Shown: positions 9,801 to 18,071 of the stretch, in pieces
Position numbering within the stretch: the first letter of the stretch is position 1
How the letters are laid out: each line of letters begins with the position of its first letter
From: an uncultured Clostridia bacterium
GTDB taxonomy: Bacteria > Bacillota > Clostridia > Christensenellales > Borkfalkiaceae
Length of the DNA: 64,000 nucleotides
Assembly (NCBI GenBank): GCA_947629675.1
Contig: CANREM010000007.1
Coordinates: forward strand, 1-64,000
Direction of reading: 5' to 3'
The notes under the pieces: model-generated
Seen by the model: only the letters and a program-made list of their open reading frames with translations
Databases searched by the model: none
What the model was told of the DNA's origin: nothing
Program-made: the position numbers and the translations under genes

Positions 9801-10403
9801 CTTTTCGAGGCCCTTCTTGTCGAAGATGGCCTTCATCTCGCTATAGTCGATGACGTCGATCTTGGAGACCTCGTGAGAGGTGCGGAAGCCGTCGAAGAAG
9901 CTGAGGAAGGGAACGCTCGAGCGTAGGGTGGAAAGGTGGGCGACGAGGGCGAGGTCCATGACCTCCTGCACCGAACAGCTTGCGAGCATCGCAAAGCCTG
10001 TCTGGCGGCATGCCATGACGTCGGAGTGGTCGCCGAAGATGTTGAGAGAGTGTGCGGCGAGCGCGCGTGCGGAGACATGCATGACCATGGGGAGAAGTTC
10101 GCCCGAGATCTTATACATGTTGGGGATCATGAGGAGAAGCCCCTGCGACGCGGTGTACGTCGTGGTGAGCGCGCCCGCGGTCAATGCGCCGTGGACAGCA
10201 CCTGCTGCGCCGCCTTCGGACTGCATCTCGGTGATGCGCAGCTTCTGTCCCCACATGTTCACCCTGCCCTGTGTCGCCCATTCATCGGCGGATTCCGCCA
10301 TGGGGGACGAGGGGGTGATGGGGTAGATGGCAGCCACTTCCGAGAAGGCATAGGCGACATGCGAGGCGGCGGTATTGCCGTCGATAGTCATCTTTGTCAT
10401 CAA
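6861..10403 (-). CDS. nifJ: Pyruvate:ferredoxin (flavodoxin) oxidoreductase
   Basis: 1180 aa; N-term [12 protein letters not shown], two ferredoxin motifs ([25 protein letters not shown]), TPP-binding region [39 protein letters not shown]. Confidence 0.97.
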   Translation of the reverse strand: [1180 protein letters not shown]

Positions 10404-10468
10404 CTAACCTCCAATAAATATGTTTTCCATGTGATGTGTTGCGGGAAAGGTATCCCCGCACTTTCCTT

Positions 10469-10496
10469 ATTATAATGATTTTTTTTGTAAAGTCAA
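10469..10496 (-). promoter_or_regulatory. Sigma-A-type promoter of nifJ
   Basis: Minus strand TTGACT-N16-TATAAT. Confidence 0.75.
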
Positions 10497-10558
10497 CTTC
10501 AATCACGCACAAAATAGGGGGTCTTGCATAAAAATTTCCCCAAAATCTTCACAAAATC

Positions 10559-10587
10559 TTCACAATCGCCTCCTGTTGTGCTATAAT
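10559..10587 (+). promoter_or_regulatory. Promoter for the 10594 CDS
   Basis: TTCACA-N17-TATAAT. Confidence 0.6.
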
Positions 10588-10593
10588 CGAGGC

Positions 10594-12033
10594 ATGCAAA
10601 GAAGAACCCGGACCAAACTTTTCGCAACTTTTTCGGCAACTTTTTTCGCTACCGCCCTTCTCCTTGTCCCCGCCCTCGGCGTGCGGGGAAGCGTTTCGGC
10701 GTCCGCAAATTCGGGGATCGCCTATTGGAGCGGCACGGACGGCGTCGGCGTCCTTCCCGGGGAGGAGAACTGTCCCGCCGAAGTCGAAAGGGAGGAACTT
10801 ACCTTCGAGATAAGTTCCCTTCCCGTGACATTCGATTCGCAGGAGCAGTTCGAAAGCTATACTTCCCGCGTCACGGCGGAATATACCCTCTTCAATCCGA
10901 CGGACGGGGAACTGAGTGTGCGGCTGATGTTCCCCTTCGGGGCGGCTCCCGAGTACCTCCGCTACTTTTCTTCCGAAACGGAGGAGTGGACGCAGCTCGA
11001 CGATTCTGCCCGCTACTTTGTGACGGTGAACGGGGAAAGGGCGGAGACGCAGCTCCGCCACACCTACGCCCATTCCTCTCTCGCCCTTCCGGGCACAGCG
11101 GCAAAAGACGGCTTTTTCCATGCGGACACACAGGTGAGAACATACAGCTATGAAGTGACGGATGACGAAAAAGGAGGGGACCATGTCCTTGAAGCGGTCC
11201 TCACATACAACCCTGACCGCACGAAGATCATGCTGGACGAATGGGACGGATGCTACCTCGAAAACGGCGACCTCGTCGTGCGGTTTGCCCTCGGCGGAAA
11301 GACGCCCTGCTTCTACGCCGCGGGGGACGCGCCGACGGTGAAGCAAAAGCGCGTCGTGCGCAAGGGGGGATACGGGAGCGGACCGGAGATCGTCGCAGGC
11401 GCGACCGTAAAGGAAGATGTCGCCTCCGCAATCTTTTCCGCATGGGCGGAGAGCTATCGCATCGAGGGGGTGGAAGCAAACGATTGGATGAGCATATGTG
11501 CCGCCTTTCTCGGAAACGAAGAGGAGAGCGTACACGGTGTCATCTACCGTGTGCCCGCATCCATCGAGGCGCGCGACCTCATGCGCTGGCTCGCATATAC
11601 CGTCGTCATCCCCGCAAAGGGGAGCGTAAAAAACACGGTCACCGCGCCCCTCTATCCCGACATCTCGGGGAGGAGCTACCGCTTTAGCTACCTTCTCTCT
11701 CCCGCGCGGAGCTGGGCCTCCTTCGGCAGTTTGTCGATGAAGATCTCGACGGACTATTCCGTGGAAGATTGCTCTCTCGATTTGACAAAGGAGGACGGAG
11801 GTTATACCCATGTCCGTGAGGGACTGCCCATCGACGAGCTGAGATTCACTATTTACGGGGAGAGCTTCGGCGGGGGCGAAGGGCAAGGTTCCCCGCAGGG
11901 CATCCTCATCGTGGTCTGCCTCGTCGTGATCCCCTTGGCGGGGATGCTCACCGTCGGGCTGACATTCGGGATATATTTCGGCGTCCGCGCAAGCAAACGC
12001 CGCAAGGCACGAAGGGAGCAAAACAGCAAGTGA
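10594..12033 (+). CDS. Uncharacterised exported protein with C-terminal TM segment
   Basis: Signal peptide (FATFSATFFATALLLVPALGVRGSVSASA); C-term ILIVVCLVVIPLAGMLTVGLTFGIYFGVRASKRRK; no family recognised. Confidence 0.75.
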   Translation: MQRRTRTKLFATFSATFFATALLLVPALGVRGSVSASANSGIAYWSGTDGVGVLPGEENCPAEVEREELTFEISSLPVTFDSQEQFESYTSRVTAEYTLFNPTDGELSVRLMFPFGAAPEYLRYFSSETEEWTQLDDSARYFVTVNGERAETQLRHTYAHSSLALPGTAAKDGFFHADTQVRTYSYEVTDDEKGGDHVLEAVLTYNPDRTKIMLDEWDGCYLENGDLVVRFALGGKTPCFYAAGDAPTVKQKRVVRKGGYGSGPEIVAGATVKEDVASAIFSAWAESYRIEGVEANDWMSICAAFLGNEEESVHGVIYRVPASIEARDLMRWLAYTVVIPAKGSVKNTVTAPLYPDISGRSYRFSYLLSPARSWASFGSLSMKISTDYSVEDCSLDLTKEDGGYTHVREGLPIDELRFTIYGESFGGGEGQGSPQGILIVVCLVVIPLAGMLTVGLTFGIYFGVRASKRRKARREQNSK

Positions 12034-12124
12034 TATGCGGTTTCCCGCCGCCCGCGCAGCAAACCTGCGGGCGGCGGTACTTTTTATATGTGACAAAATT
12101 TTTGCGAAAATCCCCCCTTTTTCA

Positions 12125-12153
12125 TTGTAAAAGACGGAAAGTTTTGGTATAAT
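12125..12153 (+). promoter_or_regulatory. Promoter of the ecfA-ecfA2-ecfT-truA operon
   Basis: TTGTAA-N17-TATAAT. Confidence 0.65.
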
Positions 12154-12187
12154 GAACGGGATATACAGAGGAAAAGCGGGAGAGCAA

Positions 12188-13033
12188 ATGCACGCCATTT
12201 CATTTGAGAACGTCGATTTCGCCTACTCGGAAGAGGGGAAGAAGGAGTTCTGCATCAAGGGATTGAATTTCGCCGTGGAAGAGGGGGAGTTTGTCGCCGT
12301 TCTCGGGCACAACGGGAGCGGGAAATCAACGCTCGCCCGTCTTTCCAACGGCATTTTGGTCCCCGACGGCGGCAAGATCACCGCTTTTGACACCCCGCTC
12401 GACGATAAGCATCTCTTCGATGTGAGGAAGCAGGTGGGTGTCGTCTTTCAGAATCCCGACAACCAGACGGTCGCCTCCATCGTCGAGGACGACGTCGCAT
12501 TCGGCGCGGAGAACGTCGCCCTCCCCCGCGAGGAGATCGGCCGCCGCATCGACTTTGCCCTGCAAGCCGTCGGGATGGAGGAGTACCGCCATGCGACGGT
12601 CGCAAGGCTCTCGGGCGGGCAGAAACAGCGCGTCGCCATCGCGGGCGTCCTCGCCTTGAAACCCCGCCTCATGATCTTCGACGAGGCGACCGCCATGCTC
12701 GACCCCAGGGGAAGAAGGGAGATCGCCGCCGTTGCGAAACGGCTCAACGAGGAGGAGAAGATCACCGTCATCCTCATCACCCACTTCATGGAGGAGGCCC
12801 TCCTTGCCGACCGCGCCATCGTGATGAACAAAGGGGAGATCGTGATGGAGGGCGCGCCGAAGGACATCTTCGCCCGCCACGAGGAGCTTTTGACCTACAA
12901 TCTCACGCTTCCGCGCATCGGGATCATCTGCAAGAGGCTGCGCGAGGGGGGCATGTCCGTGACAGACACCCTCGATACCGATTTGCTCGCGGATGAGATC
13001 GCACGCGAACTCAAGGGGGGAACTGCCTCATGA
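12188..13033 (+). CDS. ecfA1: Energy-coupling factor transporter ATPase 1
   Basis: GHNGSGKST, LSGGQKQR, LMIFDEATAMLDP; first of two ECF ATPases followed by EcfT. Confidence 0.93.
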   Translation: MHAISFENVDFAYSEEGKKEFCIKGLNFAVEEGEFVAVLGHNGSGKSTLARLSNGILVPDGGKITAFDTPLDDKHLFDVRKQVGVVFQNPDNQTVASIVEDDVAFGAENVALPREEIGRRIDFALQAVGMEEYRHATVARLSGGQKQRVAIAGVLALKPRLMIFDEATAMLDPRGRREIAAVAKRLNEEEKITVILITHFMEEALLADRAIVMNKGEIVMEGAPKDIFARHEELLTYNLTLPRIGIICKRLREGGMSVTDTLDTDLLADEIARELKGGTAS

Positions 13034-13959
13034 GGATCGTCTGCGAGAATCTGTCCTATACCTACAATGCGGCCTCGCCCTTCGCGGTGAGAGCCTTGGA
13101 TGGCGTCTCTCTCACCATCGAGGAGGGGGAATTTTTCGGCATCATCGGGCACACGGGGAGCGGGAAATCCACCTTCGTGCAGCACCTGAACGCCCTCTTG
13201 CGCGTGCCTTCCTCCCTCAAAAAATACAAGCCCAAGAAGCTCAAGAAGGGGGAAGTTCCTCCCCCCGCACCCGTCCTTCAGGTGGGGGAATACGACCTCA
13301 CGAATAAAAAGACGGACTTCTTTGCCCTCAGAAAGAGGGTGGGCATGGTCTTTCAATATCCCGAACATCAGCTCTTTGCGGAGACGGTGGAAAAGGACGT
13401 CGCCTTCGGCCTCAAGAACTTCTTGAAGAAGGGGGAAAAGCTCTCGGACGAGGAGAGAAAGGCGGCCGTTTCGGACGCACTCAAAACGGTCGGCCTCGAC
13501 TATGACGAGATCGCTTCGAAGTCTCCCTTCGACCTCTCGGGCGGGCAAAAGAGGCGCGTCGCCATCGCGGGGGTCATCGTGACAAAGCCCGAGATCCTCG
13601 TCCTCGACGAGCCTGCCGCCGGCCTCGACCCCTTGGGGAAACAGGAGATCATGCAGCTTTTGCACCGCATCCACGGGGATTGGTGCAAGACGGTGGTCAT
13701 CGTCTCCCACGATATGGACGAGATCGCCGAACACTGCACGCGTGCGGCTGTCTTTTCGGAGGGGAAGGTGGTCATGTGCGCCCCGCCGAAGGAGCTGTTC
13801 CGTGAGGCGGAGACCCTTCTCTCCCTCGGCCTCGACATCCCGCTCACCGCAAAGCTTTGCCGCGCCCTCAAGGAGCGCGGGATCGACATTGATTGCGACT
13901 ACACCTTGGAGGACTTCACGGCCAAGGTCCTCGCTTTGAAGGGAGGGGACGGGGCATGA
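13030..13959 (+). CDS. ecfA2: Energy-coupling factor transporter ATPase 2
   Basis: GHTGSGKST, LSGGQKRR, LVLDEPAAGLDP; overlaps ecfA1 by 4 nt. Confidence 0.93.
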   Translation: MRIVCENLSYTYNAASPFAVRALDGVSLTIEEGEFFGIIGHTGSGKSTFVQHLNALLRVPSSLKKYKPKKLKKGEVPPPAPVLQVGEYDLTNKKTDFFALRKRVGMVFQYPEHQLFAETVEKDVAFGLKNFLKKGEKLSDEERKAAVSDALKTVGLDYDEIASKSPFDLSGGQKRRVAIAGVIVTKPEILVLDEPAAGLDPLGKQEIMQLLHRIHGDWCKTVVIVSHDMDEIAEHCTRAAVFSEGKVVMCAPPKELFREAETLLSLGLDIPLTAKLCRALKERGIDIDCDYTLEDFTAKVLALKGGDGA

Positions 13960-14765
13960 AAGAAGTCTCCTTTGGACAATATTATCCCGTCGATTCCTTC
14001 GTCCACCGCATGGATCCGCGGCTGAAGATCGTCTTTCTCATCGGGTTCATCGTCGCCATCTTCGTCGCGAACAGCTTCTACGGGCTCATCGCGTGTACGG
14101 GGGTCCTCATCCTCATCATCGCCTTCTCGCGTGTGCCCTTTGTAAAAATATTAAAGGCGGTGCGCGGCGTCCTCTTTCTCGTCATCTTTACTGCGGTCAT
14201 CAACATCCTCTTCCACGGCGGAGAGCACGTCTATTGGAAGTGGAAGATCTTCACCGTCACGCGGGAGGGGATCATCTTTTCCGCCTACCTCATTCTGCGC
14301 CTTGTGCTGCTCGTCGTCTGTTCCTCCATGCTCACCTACACGACGACGCCCGTCTCTCTCACCGACGGCATCGAGAGCCTGCTCACCCCCCTGAAATGGG
14401 TGCATTTCCCCGTGCATGCCCTCGCCCTCATCATGAGCATCGCCCTGCGCTTCATCCCCATCCTCATGGAGGAGACGGAGCGCATCAAGAATGCCCAGAA
14501 GGCGCGGGGAGCGGACTTCGAAAGCGGGGGGCTCATCAAGCGCATCAGGGCGTTCATTCCCATTCTGGTGCCCCTTCTCATCTCTGCATTGAGGAAGGCG
14601 GAGGAACTCGGCGACGCCATGGACGCCCGCTGCTACGGTGGGAAGAAACGCACCAAATATAAGAAACTGCGCTTTACCTGGCGCGACCTTGTGGGATTTC
14701 TGACGCTCGCCCTTCTCATTACGGGCGTCGCACTTCTGAGAGTTTATGTGGGGGACATCGTATGA
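13956..14765 (+). CDS. ecfT: Energy-coupling factor transporter transmembrane protein EcfT
   Basis: FGQYYPVDSFVHRMDPRLKI start, multi-TM, NAQKARGADF coupling motif. Confidence 0.93.
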   Translation: MKEVSFGQYYPVDSFVHRMDPRLKIVFLIGFIVAIFVANSFYGLIACTGVLILIIAFSRVPFVKILKAVRGVLFLVIFTAVINILFHGGEHVYWKWKIFTVTREGIIFSAYLILRLVLLVVCSSMLTYTTTPVSLTDGIESLLTPLKWVHFPVHALALIMSIALRFIPILMEETERIKNAQKARGADFESGGLIKRIRAFIPILVPLLISALRKAEELGDAMDARCYGGKKRTKYKKLRFTWRDLVGFLTLALLITGVALLRVYVGDIV

Positions 14766-15535
14766 GATACGCCCTGCTCATCCAATATGACGGCACCTTC
14801 TTTTCGGGCTGGCAGCTGCAAAAAAAGGGGGAACGCACCGTGCAGGGGGAAATGGAACGGGCGGCGGCGGAAATTTTTTCCGTCCCCACGCGGGTGACCG
14901 CGAGCGGCAGAACGGACGCGGGTGTGCATGCAAGGGGGCAGGTCTGCACCTTCGACGCCGCGACCACCGTTCCGACGGAGAAACTTCCCGCATGTTTCAA
15001 CTGTCACCTTCCGCCCGATGTGCGCGTCCTCGCCGGCAATGCCGTTCCCGCGGACTTCGACTGCACGCGGCACGCGAAGAAAAAGACCTACCTCTACCGC
15101 GCATACTTTGCGCCCTGCGAGCTGCCCCTTTGCTCCCGCTATGCGTCTCGCCTGAAGGCGAAGCCGGACGAGGACAGGATGCGGGAGGCGGCCGCCCTCC
15201 TTTGCGGCGTGCATGACTTCAAGGCGTTCTCCTCTTCCGGCTCTTCCGCAAAGACCACCGTGCGCGAAATTTACGAAATTAAAGTGCGCGTGACGCAAAA
15301 CGGGCATACCATGTACGAGGTCGAGGTCACGGGAAACGGTTTTTTATACAACATGGTGCGCATCATCGCGGGCGAGCTTTTCGCCGTCGGATGCGGAAAA
15401 CCGACGCAGAATATTGTGCAGGCATTTGAGACGGGAAAGCGAACTTTTCTTGCAAAGACGATGCCCGCCGCAGGGCTGACGCTTCAAAATGTGGATTACG
15501 GCATCCCGCTCTTTTCGGATGCCGGGGAGGAATAA
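14762..15535 (+). CDS. truA: tRNA pseudouridine(38-40) synthase
   Basis: GRTDAGVHARGQV catalytic motif; FLYNMVRIIAG; classical position after ecfT. Confidence 0.95.
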   Translation: MRYALLIQYDGTFFSGWQLQKKGERTVQGEMERAAAEIFSVPTRVTASGRTDAGVHARGQVCTFDAATTVPTEKLPACFNCHLPPDVRVLAGNAVPADFDCTRHAKKKTYLYRAYFAPCELPLCSRYASRLKAKPDEDRMREAAALLCGVHDFKAFSSSGSSAKTTVREIYEIKVRVTQNGHTMYEVEVTGNGFLYNMVRIIAGELFAVGCGKPTQNIVQAFETGKRTFLAKTMPAAGLTLQNVDYGIPLFSDAGEE

Positions 15536-16543
15536 ATGGAATTTTTCGAATGGATGGGGATCGCACAGGGGATCGCGAGCTTTATCATCGGGATGGCGGT
15601 CAAGGAGGAATCCCTCGGGATCGCAAAGCGCGATGCAAGGATCGGCATCATCGTCGGGCTTTCGGCGGGGGCCGCGCTCTTCGCGCTCTGCCTCATTTTA
15701 GGCGGCTTCGGGCTATATAAGATGGCAAAGAACAAGGGGAAGAAGTATCGCTTCCTCGCCTTCATCCCCTTTGCGAACACCTTCTACGCGGGCTATGTCG
15801 CGGGGGAAACACGGGTATTCGGTCAGAAGATGAAGCGGATGGGGCTGTATGCCATGCTCGCCGAGATCGTCTATGTCGCTTTGAACGTCCTCATCCTCGT
15901 TGCCGACATCCTCATGATCAACTACTATCAAGAGATCGAGGTCACATCCTCCTATGACCCGGATTATCACTATATGACGTACGGCCCTACGTTTACGAGT
16001 GTTCCGTCCTCCCTCCGCTGGCTGTATACCGCCACCTATGCGAACAGCGGCTTCGGCTGGGCATATATCCTCAACTATGTTTTCTTTATCGTCTATGTCC
16101 TCTTCCTCGGCATTACGCTCAACGCACTCTTCAGGCAGTACGCCCCCCGCGGATATATCGGATATGTTCTGCTCTGCATCCTCTTCCCCGTGCGCGGTTT
16201 TGTATTCTTCGCGCTCCGCAACCGCGCACCCGTCGATTACGACGAATATATGCGCCGCCGCATGGAGGAGTATGCCCGCCGCCAGCAGCAGTACGGCCCC
16301 TATGGCCCCTATGGGCAAGGCCCTTACGGCCCCTACGGACAGGGACCCTACAATCAACCGCCCTATAATAACGGCCAACCGCCGTACAGTAGCGGCCAGC
16401 CGACCTACGGGCCGCAACAGGGGGAACCCTTCTCCGATTTCGGCGGTGCCGCGAACGGACAAAACGGCCAAGGCGGCCAAAGCAACGGGCAGGGCAACGG
16501 CCCGACCCCGCCGCCCGACGACGACCCCTTCAGCGACTTCTGA
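15536..16543 (+). CDS. Multi-TM membrane protein with low-complexity P/Y/G/Q tail and two PFSDF motifs
   Basis: Hydrophobic N-terminal segments then YGPYGPYGQGPYGPYGQGPYNQPPY and EPFSDF / DPFSDF-stop. Confidence 0.75.
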   Translation: MEFFEWMGIAQGIASFIIGMAVKEESLGIAKRDARIGIIVGLSAGAALFALCLILGGFGLYKMAKNKGKKYRFLAFIPFANTFYAGYVAGETRVFGQKMKRMGLYAMLAEIVYVALNVLILVADILMINYYQEIEVTSSYDPDYHYMTYGPTFTSVPSSLRWLYTATYANSGFGWAYILNYVFFIVYVLFLGITLNALFRQYAPRGYIGYVLLCILFPVRGFVFFALRNRAPVDYDEYMRRRMEEYARRQQQYGPYGPYGQGPYGPYGQGPYNQPPYNNGQPPYSSGQPTYGPQQGEPFSDFGGAANGQNGQGGQSNGQGNGPTPPPDDDPFSDF

Positions 16544-16562
16544 AAAACGAAGCAAAAATCAA

Positions 16563-16589
16563 AAAAAACCACCGCTTCGGTGGTTTTTT
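16563..16589 (+). terminator. Rho-independent terminator
   Basis: aaaaaaCCACCGcttCGGTGGtttttt. Confidence 0.85.
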
Positions 16590-16609
16590 GCATGTATTAG
16601 GAGAATGAT

Positions 16610-17053
16610 TTAATTTTCTCTTCCGATGAGGAAATCGACGGAACAACCGAAGAAATCGGCAAGCCGGATGAGGCTATCCACGGAGGGGACCGCCTTCCCG
16701 CTCAGCCAGCGATAGACCACAGACCCCGATACGGGCAGGTCCTTTTCGAGGCGGTACTGCGAGACGCCGAAGAGCTTCATCACTTCGCGAAGGCGAGGAG
16801 CGAAGGGTGGAACGGGGCGAAAATCCGCAGACTTGGAGGGGAGGTCGGTGCGGCCGAGGAGATAGTCGGCGGAACAATGAAAGCGTTCGAGCATCAGATA
16901 GAATACCCGCGTAGACGGAAGGAACGCACCGCGCTTGCACTCCGAGATCGTGGAGAGCGCGACGCCCAGCTCCGAGGCGAGCTTCGGACAGTTCAACCCC
17001 TCGTCCTTCATGAACTCTTTGAGCCGTTCGGAAAAATTCGACAAATTATCCAT
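16610..17053 (-). CDS. Transcriptional regulator with two tandem XRE-type HTH domains
   Basis: FSERLKEFMKDEGLNCPKLASELGVALSTISECKRG..DYLLGRTD and FAPRLREVMKLFGVSQYRLEKDLPVSGSVVYRWLSGKAVP..DFLIGREN. Confidence 0.85.
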   Translation of the reverse strand: MDNLSNFSERLKEFMKDEGLNCPKLASELGVALSTISECKRGAFLPSTRVFYLMLERFHCSADYLLGRTDLPSKSADFRPVPPFAPRLREVMKLFGVSQYRLEKDLPVSGSVVYRWLSGKAVPSVDSLIRLADFFGCSVDFLIGREN

Positions 17054-17105
17054 AACAAAGACAAATTCCTACAAAATATTATGCTCTCTTCGTCGATGGG
17101 ATGAC

Positions 17106-17134
17106 TTGCAACTTCGACGGAAAGATGATATAAT
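17106..17134 (+). promoter_or_regulatory. Promoter of the 70-aa CDS
   Basis: TTGCAA-N17-TATAAT. Confidence 0.65.
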
Positions 17135-17186
17135 CAAGGTACACAAAGGGTGCGCACCTTAGTGAAACACGCAAGGGAGAACAAGT

Positions 17187-17399
17187 ATGGACAAAAAGCA
17201 AGAAGAACAAACAAAAGAAAAAGCGGCAATGCAATTTGCCGCATGTGAAAAGCAGTTTCAAGGCAGGAGCCTGCTCGAAGAGATCGCGCCGATCCTGCCC
17301 GATTACTTTTTTGCGAAAGAGATCGACATGAAAGAGGACGCGATCGAAATGCGATTTTTCAACGGGCAGACCTTCCTCTTAAAGGCAGAAAAAGCGTAA
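17187..17399 (+). CDS. Small hypothetical protein (70 aa)
   Basis: Promoter upstream, RBS-like aagggag, terminator immediately downstream. Confidence 0.65.
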   Translation: MDKKQEEQTKEKAAMQFAACEKQFQGRSLLEEIAPILPDYFFAKEIDMKEDAIEMRFFNGQTFLLKAEKA

Positions 17400-17402
17400 A
17401 AG

Positions 17403-17429
17403 AAAAAACCACCGCCTCGGTGGTTTTTT
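17403..17429 (+). terminator. Rho-independent terminator
   Basis: aaaaaCCACCGcctCGGTGGtttttt. Confidence 0.85.
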
Positions 17430-17528
17430 GCGTATATGGGCTAACCGCGTCATCCTGTCCTGCTCTGCGATGTCATCCCGAGGGGCGTAGCCCCGAGAGG
17501 ATCCCCCGATACGAAGTCCCAAAAAAAG

Positions 17529-17628
17529 GCTTCCCCCTTGGGAAGGGGGAAGCTGTCACGCTTTGCGTGACTGATGAGGGTTGGCTTCCAATGGCCGACC
17601 TTATTCTTGCTGTCCCTGAAAGGGTCGC
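17529..17628 (+). repeat. Partial copy of composite repeat (module 1 and truncated module 2)
   Basis: gcttcccccttgggaagggggaagctgtcacgctttgcgtgactgatgagggttgg..ttattcttgctgtccctgaaaggg. Confidence 0.75.
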
Positions 17629-17820
17629 AAAACGCAATTCTGCACATCGGCACAGTGTGCCGTGTGCGGCGTTTTGCGGTGAGCGAGCGCATATGCCCGC
17701 GCGAACGCTGACCGCCCCGCCCGCACGTTCTGATCGTCATCGAAGGGCGGCACGAGCCGCAGGCGAAGTAGCGGAGGCGAAGCCGAAGTCGAAGGACCCC
17801 CATATACGAAGTCCAGTCCA

Positions 17821-18043
17821 AGGCTTCCCCCTTATGAAGGGGGAAGCTGTCACGCTCTGCGTGACTGATGAGGGTTGGGCTTCTCTTGCTGTCCCCGTAG
17901 GGGAAAGTACCCGCAGAGCGGGGGAAAGGGTTAACCCCTCTGTGCCCAAAGGCGATATCTCCCCTTGCAGGGGCGATGAGGTGTCCCTCATCCGTCACGG
18001 CAAGGACGCCGTGCCACCTTCCCCCCTGGGGGGGGGAAGGCTT
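17821..18043 (+). repeat. Composite intergenic repeat, copy A
   Basis: Left end AGGCTTCCCCC, right end GGGGGAAGGCT; same four modules as 21842-22048 and 62477-62755. Confidence 0.8.
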
Positions 18044-18071
18044 TTGCTCCCATTATTTTTGTTCGTTCACC

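Noticed and set aside
6858-9926. 1022-aa ORF on the plus strand
   Set aside because: Antisense to nifJ, whose domains and promoter are unambiguous
12188-14765. ECF locus as a complete specific vitamin transporter
   Set aside because: No S-component gene is adjacent; this is the shared EcfA-EcfA-EcfT module, an ordinary arrangement next to truA
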